Below, in pieces: positions 42,345 to 50,249 of a DNA stretch of 64,000 bases. Source of the stretch: SHAN690 sp038131955 (lineage in GTDB: Bacteria; Bacteroidota; Bacteroidia; Flavobacteriales_G; Salibacteraceae). Below the pieces are notes generated by a model. It searched no databases and was not told the DNA's origin. It was given only the letters and a program-made list of their open reading frames with translations. The stretch spans positions 1-64,000 of the forward strand of contig JAYPQK010000009.1 in assembly GCA_038131955.1 (NCBI GenBank), written 5' to 3'. Position 1 is the first letter of the stretch. Each line of letters begins with the position of its first letter. The translations under genes were made by a program, and so were the position numbers.

Positions 42345-43802
42345 ATGGCCTTAAAACAATCCCTGCAACAGAAGCTTCTCCAGAAGCTGAGTCCTCAGCA
42401 GATCCAGCTGATGAAGATGTTGCAGCTGCCGACCATTGCTTTGGAGGCGAGGATCAAGGAGGAGATCGAGGCCAATCCTGCGCTCGAAGAAGGTAAGGAG
42501 GATACGCGTGAAGAGTATGACTCCATTGACGACGAGTATGGAGAGGAGTTGAGTGAAGCGGAAAAAGAGTTCGACTTCAGCGACTATATGGATGATGACG
42601 ATACGCCGAAGTACCGTTATCAAGCCAATAACTATTCATCAGACGACGAGGAGAAGTCGGTTCCGATCGGGACAACCTCCACTTTTCATGATCGACTGCT
42701 CGACCAGCTGCATCTGCGGCGAATGACCGAGCAGGAATATTTGATCTGCGACCATCTGATCGGAAGTTTGGATGATAGTGGCTACTTGAGAAGAGAGGTG
42801 GTGGCTATTGTGGATGATCTGGCCTTTTCTCAGGGAGTTATCACCTCAGAGGAAGAGGTAGAGCGCTTACTGACCACCTTCATTCATGACCTAGACCCGG
42901 CCGGGGTAGGAGCGCGTGATCTGCAAGAATGCCTCCTTATCCAGATGCGCAGGAAGGAGCCCACCGTGACGGTACGAACGGCCATTGAGATCTTGGAGAA
43001 GCACTATGTCTCCTTCGTAAAGAAGCACTACGATAAGATCACTCATCGCTTGGAGATCAGCGACGAAGACCTGCGCGACGCGATCGATGAGATCACCAAC
43101 CTCAATCCGAAGCCGGGCAACTCGATGAACGAGACCTCCCGTCCGATCGAGCAAGTCATTCCCGATTTTACACTCGTTCACGAAGGCGATGAGATCCGGG
43201 TGTTGCTGAATGGTCGAAACGCCCCTGAGCTTAGGTTGTCGAAGAAATATTCAGACATGTTGGAAGAGTTTTCCAACATCAAGGGCAAACCCAACAAAGC
43301 CCAGAAGGAAGCGATGCTGTTCGTAAAGCAGAAGCTCGACAGTGCCAAGTGGTTTGTCGACGCGATCAAGCAACGGCAGAATACACTGATCCGCACTATG
43401 GAAGCGATCGTCAACTATCAGAGGGCCTATTTTGAGACGGGAGATGAAACCAAGTTGCGTCCTATGATCTTGAAGGACATCGCGGAGATCGTTGGGATGG
43501 ATATCAGTACCATTTCTCGAGTATCGAATAGCAAGTATGTGCAGACTTCGTATGGGACTTTTCCGTTGAAATATTTCTTCTCGGAATCCTTGACCAATGA
43601 TGAAGGCGAAGAGGTCAGTACCCGGGAAGTGAAGAAGATCTTGGAGGAGTTGATCAGCCAAGAAGACAAGAAGAAACCGCTCACCGATGAGCGGCTTGCA
43701 AAGGAACTCAAGACAAAAGGATATAATATTGCACGACGGACGGTTGCCAAGTATCGAGAACAGCTCGATATTCCTGTGGCACGTTTGAGAAAGGAACTAT
43801 GA
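42345..43802 (+). CDS. rpoN: RNA polymerase sigma-54 factor
   Basis: 485-residue alternative sigma factor that needs an AAA+ activator and recognises -24/-12 promoters. The Gln/Leu-rich region I (QKLLQKLSPQQIQLMKMLQL) is followed by an acidic linker, core-binding and HTH regions, and the C-terminal RpoN box IARRTVAKYRE. It overlaps the next gene by 4 bp (ATGA), giving an asnS-rpoN-membrane protein order. No sigma-54 activator is seen in the window. Confidence 0.96.
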   Translation: MALKQSLQQKLLQKLSPQQIQLMKMLQLPTIALEARIKEEIEANPALEEGKEDTREEYDSIDDEYGEELSEAEKEFDFSDYMDDDDTPKYRYQANNYSSDDEEKSVPIGTTSTFHDRLLDQLHLRRMTEQEYLICDHLIGSLDDSGYLRREVVAIVDDLAFSQGVITSEEEVERLLTTFIHDLDPAGVGARDLQECLLIQMRRKEPTVTVRTAIEILEKHYVSFVKKHYDKITHRLEISDEDLRDAIDEITNLNPKPGNSMNETSRPIEQVIPDFTLVHEGDEIRVLLNGRNAPELRLSKKYSDMLEEFSNIKGKPNKAQKEAMLFVKQKLDSAKWFVDAIKQRQNTLIRTMEAIVNYQRAYFETGDETKLRPMILKDIAEIVGMDISTISRVSNSKYVQTSYGTFPLKYFFSESLTNDEGEEVSTREVKKILEELISQEDKKKPLTDERLAKELKTKGYNIARRTVAKYREQLDIPVARLRKEL

Positions 43803-44413
43803 GGAAAGCAGCCCTGATCACGTCGTACGTCTTTCATCCGATCTTCTTGCCCACCGCAGGGTTGATGTTCGTGTTCAGTCTGAATACCTACATCGCTCAG
43901 ACCACGCCCCTTCCGAAGCAGTTTTTCGTGATCACCTGGATCTTCATCAATACCGTGATCATTCCACTGCTCTTCACCTTGTTCCTTCGCTGGAGAAATA
44001 TGGTTGATTCCATTCAACTGCATTCAAGAAAGGATCGGTTGGTCCCGTTTGCGTTTGCCATGGTGCTTTACTTCCTCAACTATTACCTCATGCGTGGAGT
44101 GCCACTGCCTGCGGTGCTGTATTCGATCTTTTTCGGTAGCGCTTTGGCGGTTGCCGTAGCATTTGTATTCACCTTCTTCACCAAGATCAGTATTCATATG
44201 ATCGGTATGGGAGGACTCACCGCAGCTATCTACGGGCTAGCCCAGGGCTATGATCTTCCTTTGGTGGGATTGGTCATGCTAAGCATGGTCGCAAGCGGCA
44301 TGGTAGGAAGCGCTCGTTATATACTCGAGTCGCACGACCTGCGTCAAATCTATTTGGGGTGGTCAACAGGATTCTTGGCGGTCTATTTGCCGATCCTGTT
44401 CAATTGGGGCTAA
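43799..44413 (+). CDS. Membrane protein, distantly PAP2-like
   Basis: 204 residues with about six hydrophobic helices. ISIHMIGMGGLTAAIYG and the C-terminal SARYILESHDLRQIYLGWST recall motifs 2 and 3 of PAP2 phosphatases in degenerate form, but the full KxxxxxxRP motif is not clear. Start overlaps the rpoN stop, so it is co-translated. A lipid phosphatase role is possible; the assignment is weak. Confidence 0.6.
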   Translation: MRKAALITSYVFHPIFLPTAGLMFVFSLNTYIAQTTPLPKQFFVITWIFINTVIIPLLFTLFLRWRNMVDSIQLHSRKDRLVPFAFAMVLYFLNYYLMRGVPLPAVLYSIFFGSALAVAVAFVFTFFTKISIHMIGMGGLTAAIYGLAQGYDLPLVGLVMLSMVASGMVGSARYILESHDLRQIYLGWSTGFLAVYLPILFNWG

Positions 44414-44416
44414 GCC

Positions 44417-44788
44417 TTATTTCTGCTCGACACTAGTGAATTGTATCCCCCATTTCAAAGGGTGAACGTCGGTTCTCGTGAACATGATCATACCCATATT
44501 CACGTAGAAGTGCGCCAAAATGAACTCGTCAAGTTGGAGGCTGAACTCGTCTCCGAACTCTCCCATCTGCTTGTCGATGTTCATTTCCAATTTGTTCCTG
44601 AACATGGTTGTCAGGTCTTCACTGGTGGTTTCAACCATCACGGTGCCGGCATCGAGGTCTACGTTGATCATGGCGAGTTCTGACAACTCAGCCTCAAACT
44701 TCTCACCTTGCTTATTGATGTTGGCATGACTCGATTGGAAACGATATACGTTGCCTTGAGCAAACAGGGTCGTGGTCAGCACGACCAA
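44417..44788 (-). CDS. Hypothetical exported protein, 5' end uncertain
   Basis: About 123 residues. The signal-peptide-like PLVLVVLTTTLFAQG is followed by NVYRFQSSHANINKQGEKFE and a beta-rich remainder. No ATG lies in frame before the signal; the TTG at 44788 would leave too short a leader. In frame, the sequence runs back to the photolyase-like gene's TGA. Dropping one T from a TTTTTT tract near 44800 would join a TTG overlapping that TGA to give a full leader (RVSKIFTPLVLVVLTTTLFA). So a homopolymer error or a real frameshift is likely. Function unknown. Confidence 0.45.
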   Translation of the reverse strand: MVVLTTTLFAQGNVYRFQSSHANINKQGEKFEAELSELAMINVDLDAGTVMVETTSEDLTTMFRNKLEMNIDKQMGEFGDEFSLQLDEFILAHFYVNMGMIMFTRTDVHPLKWGIQFTSVEQK

Positions 44789-44818
44789 TACGAGGGGGGT
44801 AAAAAATCTTCGATACCC

Positions 44819-46354
44819 TCAAAGATAATCGATTTTGGACAGATACTTTTCAGCTTGTTCTAGGTAGACGTTCTTGGTGTCGGGACTCATCTTATCCCAG
44901 GTGCGGTACATCATTCCTATCCTGGGGTTTGATTCCAGCTTTTCTCGATGTCTGTGATGAAAATGCCAGTAGAGGGGATTGAAGGGGCAAGCGTTTTCAC
45001 CTGTTTTCTTCTTGTGATCATAATGACAGCCGGTGCAGTGATCACTCATTTTGTGGATATAACTGGCACTGGACACGTACGGTTTTGTCCCAACGATCCC
45101 TCCGTCTGCGAATTGACTCATGCCGCGAGTATTGGTGATCTCCACCCAATCGAAAGCGTCGATATAGATGCCCAAATACCAGTGGTCGACCTCGTCGGGG
45201 TCACAGCCTGCCAACAGGGCAAAGTTGCCGGTCAGCATCAGACGCTGAATGTGATGGGCATAGGCGTGTTCCAAAGACTGATTGATTGCTGTTCGCAAAC
45301 AGGACATCTTCGTTTCACCGGTCCAATACCACCTTGGCAATTCGCGTTGATGATCAAAGTAGTTGAGTTTCGCATATTCCGGCATCTTCCACCAATAGAT
45401 ACCCCGCATATATTCTCTCCATCCTAGGATCTGACGAATGAAGCCTTCCGCCTGAGAGATATGGACACGATCAGGATCACTCCTCCATGCTTCTTCGACG
45501 CGGTCGACGATCTCCCTAGGAGAGAGCATTTTCAGGTTTAGAGCAAAGGACAAGCGCGAATGAAAAAGGCTCCAATCCCGATCGGTCATCGCGTCTTGAT
45601 AATCGCCAAACAGGGGCAGGAGTTCGTTAACGAAATGATCGAGTAAGGCCAGCGCATCTTTGCGATCCAATGGCCAGATGAACTCCTTCGCTTTTACTTT
45701 TCCGATACTTTTAACCCCGGAGGATTCCAACTCTTGCAAGATGTCGGACACGTCGTGATGGAAAACAAATGGTCTCGGAATGGAGATCTCTTTTGGAAGC
45801 TTCTTTCGATTGCTGGCGTCGTAGTTCCATTGACCTGTTACAGGAGACTCCCCGTCCATGAGTACACCTTCTGCTTTTCTCAAAGCTCGATAGAAGGATT
45901 CCATGAGGGTTTGCTTCTTCCCGGAGAAGAACCCAGCTAAAAATGACCTTTCCGTATAGAAATGCTCTGTATCATATGCAGAGGATTCTTGTCGAATTTC
46001 GGCGCAAAGCGATTGGAGCATTTCATCAACGCGCCATTCGTCCGACAGTTGATATTCGAAGCGGTCATACGCACCTTCCTCAAGCATAGCGAGCAAGTTG
46101 TCTTTGATGCTGCCCCGATTCGACTTGTCTCCTAAACGTATGTAACTCACCCGATGGCCTTGGACTCTGAGTTGGTCAGAAAAGCGTCGCATCGCAACGA
46201 AGATGCCTAGTATCTTTTGCACGTGGTGAACCACGTAGTCGGTTTCCGATCGCGCTTCGATCATGACGTACTCAACTTTGTCTGAGATCTCGTTGAACCA
46301 CGAGTGCTGTGGGTTCAGTTGGTCGCCGAGAATGAGTCGAAGGGTCTTGGACAT
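44819..46354 (-). CDS. Cryptochrome/photolyase-related flavoprotein (FeS-BCP, PhrB-like)
   Basis: 511 residues starting SKTLRLILGDQLNPQHSWF, the typical beginning of the photolyase-related family whose members include bacterial (6-4) photolyases. The C-terminal FAD region includes ILGWREYMRGIYWWKMPEYA and GNFALLAGCDPDEVDHWYLG. A cysteine cluster, SDHCTGCHYDHKKKTGENAC (CxxC-x12-C) plus the upstream cysteine in MSCLRTAINQS, fits the [4Fe-4S] ligands of PhrB. It likely repairs (6-4) photoproducts using blue light. Immediately downstream of the carotenoid operon; ends 30 bp before the uncertain gene at 44417. Confidence 0.9.
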   Translation of the reverse strand: MSKTLRLILGDQLNPQHSWFNEISDKVEYVMIEARSETDYVVHHVQKILGIFVAMRRFSDQLRVQGHRVSYIRLGDKSNRGSIKDNLLAMLEEGAYDRFEYQLSDEWRVDEMLQSLCAEIRQESSAYDTEHFYTERSFLAGFFSGKKQTLMESFYRALRKAEGVLMDGESPVTGQWNYDASNRKKLPKEISIPRPFVFHHDVSDILQELESSGVKSIGKVKAKEFIWPLDRKDALALLDHFVNELLPLFGDYQDAMTDRDWSLFHSRLSFALNLKMLSPREIVDRVEEAWRSDPDRVHISQAEGFIRQILGWREYMRGIYWWKMPEYAKLNYFDHQRELPRWYWTGETKMSCLRTAINQSLEHAYAHHIQRLMLTGNFALLAGCDPDEVDHWYLGIYIDAFDWVEITNTRGMSQFADGGIVGTKPYVSSASYIHKMSDHCTGCHYDHKKKTGENACPFNPLYWHFHHRHREKLESNPRIGMMYRTWDKMSPDTKNVYLEQAEKYLSKIDYL

Positions 46355-46388
46355 GCAACTAGAACAAGCCGTTTGGAGGAATGTTGTT

Positions 46389-47090
46389 TCAATCCAATCG
46401 CTGACGGCGCGCCTTGGTTCTTTCGTAGAAAGCGGTCAGAATGAAAAGGTAACTCAGCAGATACATGGTGTCTTCTGCCGGAATGGTAAAGATGCGAAGG
46501 CCCATGTTTTCGAGATCGTTATACCACACGATGGGTTCGTCAGTGAACGCACCGGTTAGCCACCCGTTCATAATCAGGAAAGGAATCAAGGACACGAAGT
46601 ACCCCATGTAGAACCTGCCCATCCACTTGAAGCGAAAGACGAAGAGTTGCAGAGCCATCAGGGTCGCGGTGAGGAAGAAGCATGATGTGGTGTAGAGATT
46701 CGGATAGAAGTAAATACCGAGGAATACTGTACAAAGAAGAAAGAAAAGGGTGAGAGCCTGATGTGTGTCTCTAAATAGATCTCGTTTGATGAAGTAGTTC
46801 AGCACCTCGTAGATGAAGAGACAGGCAAATGGAACCGTCCAGAAGAAGTTATACTCCTCTATCGGAAGTTCACCGATGTAGACCCCGATCAGGTAGCGTT
46901 CGTTGAACCCCCATACCCCTAGAGCAGTGAAGAGTTCGTCCCAGGCTAAATAGATGCCACTAGCTACAGCCATACCGGTCAGGATGGCCTGCCAATTCCC
47001 GAGGAAACGAATTCGACGCTCGTAACTCTGCGCCAACGGGTAGGCGATCGTCAAGAGGTTGATCAGCAGGTAGTGGTAGTGATCGGGCAT
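46389..47090 (-). CDS. crtYcd: Lycopene beta-cyclase, fused CrtYc-CrtYd type
   Basis: 233 residues, about seven membrane segments, two copies of the lycopene-cyclase domain. The conserved acidic motifs are GELPIEEYNFFW in the first and FTIPAEDTMYLL in the second. It cyclises psi ends to beta rings. The ATG at 47090 overlaps the crtZ stop (ATGA); an upstream in-frame start would intrude into crtZ. Fused CrtYcd enzymes are characteristic of saproxanthin/flexixanthin producers in Bacteroidota. Confidence 0.9.
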   Translation of the reverse strand: MPDHYHYLLINLLTIAYPLAQSYERRIRFLGNWQAILTGMAVASGIYLAWDELFTALGVWGFNERYLIGVYIGELPIEEYNFFWTVPFACLFIYEVLNYFIKRDLFRDTHQALTLFFLLCTVFLGIYFYPNLYTTSCFFLTATLMALQLFVFRFKWMGRFYMGYFVSLIPFLIMNGWLTGAFTDEPIVWYNDLENMGLRIFTIPAEDTMYLLSYLFILTAFYERTKARRQRLD

Positions 47091-47551
47091 CAGCGAGCGC
47101 GCATGGCTTCTTTGAAATACTTCATCGGAACGAGCAGCATGCCGAAGCACTCGCCTTTTTCTTTACCCAAGTGCTTGTGATGCACCTTATGTGCTTTTCG
47201 GATCGCGCGGAAATAGACGTTGTCGGTACGCTTGAACCAAGGCAGGCGCTGGTGAATGAAAACGTCATGAACTAAGAAGTAGGCCAAACCGTAAATGGCT
47301 ATTCCTAGACCCACCCATACACGCGAATCGTTACCGGCCATCATTCCAAACATGATGAAAAGCCAACTCGGGATGGCGAAGATCAAGAAGAAAACATCGT
47401 TCTTCTCGAAGAAGCCGGGTTCGTGTTGGTGGTGGTCACGGTGGAAGTACCAACCTAGTCCGTGCATCACATACTTGTGCATCGACCAAGCCATGAACTC
47501 CATAAAAAAGAAGGTGGCGGTCACAATGGCTATGTTGATCCAAATATTCAT
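47090..47551 (-). CDS. crtZ: Beta-carotene hydroxylase
   Basis: 153-residue di-iron membrane hydroxylase (fatty-acid hydroxylase/CrtZ family) that adds 3-OH to beta rings. The histidine boxes are HKYVMHG, HRDHHQHEP, HDVFIHQ and HKVHHKHLGKEKGECF, all intact. It overlaps cruF upstream by 4 bp and crtYcd downstream by 1 bp, so all three are translationally coupled. Confidence 0.94.
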   Translation of the reverse strand: MNIWINIAIVTATFFFMEFMAWSMHKYVMHGLGWYFHRDHHQHEPGFFEKNDVFFLIFAIPSWLFIMFGMMAGNDSRVWVGLGIAIYGLAYFLVHDVFIHQRLPWFKRTDNVYFRAIRKAHKVHHKHLGKEKGECFGMLLVPMKYFKEAMRAR

Positions 47552-48168
47552 GGTAACAAATTAACGATCCCAAAGAAGATGAGTTCGGTCGCATAAACAG
47601 CATAGGCCATCCGAGTGTTCAGCTGGATCCGCCCGTATTGCCAAACAAGTGAGAGTCCACAGGCGGTTGCGAACCATCCGATATAATTCATCAATGGTGG
47701 TGTTCCGGCTTCCCACGTCCAGAAATCAAAGCGAATAGCAACCGGTTCGATCAAGTAATCCAAAACGACCATCAAACCCGCAGCGGTAAGAGCCTGCGCC
47801 CGAGGCGTCATGGCAAAACGACGTGCGATAGCATTCGCCCCATAAAGCAAGATGAGCCAATTCACACCGATGATCCAAGGCGTTTCCCAGAGTTTTGGTC
47901 CGAGCACGGGGCCGTATGAGTATACGCCAAATGGCACACCGGTATTCACACCAACCACTTCCATTAGAAAGCCGATGATGAAGGTGAGTCCCAGGATCCA
48001 CGCCTTTTTCCAATCCAGGTGGTTGAAGAGGATCAGCAGCAGCGTTAGCAGTAGATTGAGCGGCGTGAGCCTCAGAAAAGATGCGGGATCACCGAGCAAG
48101 ATCCCTCCGATTCCTACCACGTGGAAGATGATCAGAACAGCAATCGATATGTTGAGACGGGTCCACAT
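47548..48168 (-). CDS. cruF: Carotenoid 1,2-hydratase (CruF-like)
   Basis: 206 residues with about seven membrane helices and the CruF/DUF422 block VVGVNTGVPFGVYSYGPVLG and YLIEPVAIRFDFWTWEAG. CruF hydrates the 1,2 double bond of acyclic ends, giving the 1'-hydroxy group of monocyclic carotenoids. It starts 1 bp after crtD and ends overlapping crtZ. Together with crtYcd this points to a monocyclic carotenoid. Confidence 0.88.
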   Translation of the reverse strand: MWTRLNISIAVLIIFHVVGIGGILLGDPASFLRLTPLNLLLTLLLILFNHLDWKKAWILGLTFIIGFLMEVVGVNTGVPFGVYSYGPVLGPKLWETPWIIGVNWLILLYGANAIARRFAMTPRAQALTAAGLMVVLDYLIEPVAIRFDFWTWEAGTPPLMNYIGWFATACGLSLVWQYGRIQLNTRMAYAVYATELIFFGIVNLLP

Positions 48169-48169
48169 A

Positions 48170-49627
48170 CTACTTCATCAGTTCACTTGTAATCTTGCCT
48201 GAAAGTAATGCCAAAGGTATGCCGCCACCCGGGTGAACGCTTCCTCCGATGAAATAAAGTCCTTCAATGGATGAACTGAAATTTGGATGACGCAAAAAGG
48301 CTGCGAATTGGTTGTTCGAACTGTTTCCATACAATGCTCCCCGATAACTCAAGGTGTCGTCGGCGATGCCTTTTGGGTTCCAGATCTTTTCTGCTTTGAT
48401 ACGTGATTCGAGGTCAGTATTTAGCTCAGCGGAAAGACGCTGGATCACCCTTGCCCGTACTTTCTTTGTGATCTGTTCCCAGTCCTGGCCGTCGTCGTTG
48501 GGAGCATTGACCATTACGAACCAATTCTCCCCACCCTCGGGCGCATCCGCAGGTTCCATCTTTGAGGAAACATGGATGTAGATGGTGGGGTCATCGAGAA
48601 TGGAGCCTTGGGTGAACATCGTCTCGAACTCTTCTTTGTAGTGATCGCTGAAGAAGATATTGTGTAGGCCGAGTTCAGAAAATTGGCCTTCAATGCCCCA
48701 GTAGAATACCAGTGCGGAACTGGACCGTTCTTGTCGGAGAATGCGCTCCGGAGCTTTTTGCTTCGGCAGCAAACGGCGGTAGGTGTGGAACACATCCATA
48801 TTGCTTACCACGCGATCGGCAAGGTGTTCCTGGCCCTTGCTTCGGACTCCTCTGACCTTTCCTTTCTGAATGATGATCTCATCCACGGGGTGACTGAAAT
48901 GATACTTCACTCCGAGCTCTTCACCCAGGCGATGAAGCGCCCTTGGGATAGACACCATTCCACCCTTGGGGAAGAAGGTGCCAAAGCCATGTTCTAACCA
49001 AGGGATGACATTGAGAATACCCGGCGCGCGATAGGGATCGGAGCCATTGTAGGTGGCAAAACGATCAAAGAGTTGTACCAAATGAGGTTCCACAAGTCGG
49101 ACCATGTTCGCACGATGCATGCTCCGATTCAGATCGAACTGGCGGATCTTCATCAGGGCGGAAAGCGTCTCTTTTGACAACCAAGTAGACGCTTTGTGGA
49201 GTGACTTTTCCAAAAATATCTTACCCGACGTGTCGTAGATCTGCTTGACGTGCTTGAAGTAGTCTAGCAACTCATTCTTTGGAAAACGAAAGACGCGTTC
49301 CACTTCTTCGGCGAACTTTTCAGGTTCGCTCGAGGCAAAGAGTCGCTGTCCGTCTTGCCAGAAATATCGGCAGGCTTCTTCTGATCGGATATATTGGAAG
49401 TAGTCTTGAGGATTCCTTCCCGCCTCCTTGAATAGCTCATCCACGAAGTGGGGCATGGTGAACAGGGATGGTCCACCATCGAAGCGGAATTCACCTAGTT
49501 GAAAGGAATGCAGTTTACCACCGGGGTAGTCATTGGCCTCAAAAACACTGACATCGTGTCCCTTGAGGCGCAAGCGAATTGCAGCCCCAAGCGCTGCCAC
49601 ACCTGATCCTATGATGATAACGTGCAT
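48170..49627 (-). CDS. crtD: Carotenoid desaturase, CrtD-like (3,4-desaturase)
   Basis: 485-residue FAD-dependent amine-oxidase-like desaturase. It starts with the Rossmann dinucleotide fold HVIIIGSGVAALGAAIRLR and the motif FEANDYPGGKLHSF. The block FDGGPSLFTMP and the C-terminal FIGGSVHPGGGIPLALLSGK complete the CrtI/CrtD family pattern. The ATG at 49627 gives the Rossmann start; earlier codons are not coding. The adjacent cruF favours the 1-hydroxycarotenoid 3,4-desaturase CrtD over the phytoene desaturase CrtI, but CrtI cannot be excluded from sequence alone. Ends in TAG, with cruF starting at once. Confidence 0.85.
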   Translation of the reverse strand: MHVIIIGSGVAALGAAIRLRLKGHDVSVFEANDYPGGKLHSFQLGEFRFDGGPSLFTMPHFVDELFKEAGRNPQDYFQYIRSEEACRYFWQDGQRLFASSEPEKFAEEVERVFRFPKNELLDYFKHVKQIYDTSGKIFLEKSLHKASTWLSKETLSALMKIRQFDLNRSMHRANMVRLVEPHLVQLFDRFATYNGSDPYRAPGILNVIPWLEHGFGTFFPKGGMVSIPRALHRLGEELGVKYHFSHPVDEIIIQKGKVRGVRSKGQEHLADRVVSNMDVFHTYRRLLPKQKAPERILRQERSSSALVFYWGIEGQFSELGLHNIFFSDHYKEEFETMFTQGSILDDPTIYIHVSSKMEPADAPEGGENWFVMVNAPNDDGQDWEQITKKVRARVIQRLSAELNTDLESRIKAEKIWNPKGIADDTLSYRGALYGNSSNNQFAAFLRHPNFSSSIEGLYFIGGSVHPGGGIPLALLSGKITSELMK

Positions 49628-49648
49628 TGGGCAATGGATGATGGGGTT

Positions 49649-49678
49649 CAAACATATAGGATCGACAAATTGTTTCAA
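49649..49678 (-). promoter_or_regulatory. Promoter of the carotenoid operon
   Basis: Minus-strand TTG, 19 nt, then TATGTTTG; the -7 box ends 21 bp before the crtD ATG. Very good fit to the Bacteroidota pattern. Confidence 0.6.
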
Positions 49679-49682
49679 CGCC

Positions 49683-50249
49683 ATGCACCGTACGATTAAA
49701 GTTGGATTTGTACTCGCCATCGTTGGATTGGTGATCTTGGCCTTGGCCACGGCACCGGATCAACCTGCCGTGCGTTGGAATCGGCTCGATAGCCATATGC
49801 TTGAGTCGGATGAGCTCTATTTCAAGAACCTGCGCCGGTTTTACTATGAAGCCGAATCCCGTGAAAAAGCGAAGTTGGAGATACTTCGTTTAAAGGATCG
49901 ATGGAGATCTAACGATGGTAGACCCAATGGGCCGCATTTGGCGATCGTGATGAATCCCCTTCATGATGAAGCTCACATCATGTTTCAGTGGAAAGACTCT
50001 GTATTGACGGACAGTCTCTTCCTGGAGGGCAGAGCAGAGGACGAGAAGTTTCAACTCGCTGTAGGGGTTCAAGGTATGGACGTTCATCGCGAAAAGGCGG
50101 CGCTACTCTATCACTTTTTGGCGCAGGTCGAAGGGGATATCGAGGCTGGTTATATGCAAGAAAGGCGCTTCGTTTGGGAGAGTGAGGAGGAGCGAAAAGG
50201 AGTTCGAATGGTCCTGCGGGACTATCTAAAACTCATCGGGGCGATTTAG
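49683..50249 (+). CDS. Hypothetical protein with N-terminal membrane anchor
   Basis: 188 residues from the ATG at 49683 (MHRTIKVGFVLAIVGLVILA). One hydrophobic segment is followed by a soluble charged domain with GPHLAIVMNPLHDEAHIMFQ. No family recognised. It is divergent from crtD (55 bp between starts) and its 3' end overlaps the kinase gene on the other strand by 24 bp. Function unknown. Confidence 0.6.
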   Translation: MHRTIKVGFVLAIVGLVILALATAPDQPAVRWNRLDSHMLESDELYFKNLRRFYYEAESREKAKLEILRLKDRWRSNDGRPNGPHLAIVMNPLHDEAHIMFQWKDSVLTDSLFLEGRAEDEKFQLAVGVQGMDVHREKAALLYHFLAQVEGDIEAGYMQERRFVWESEEERKGVRMVLRDYLKLIGAI

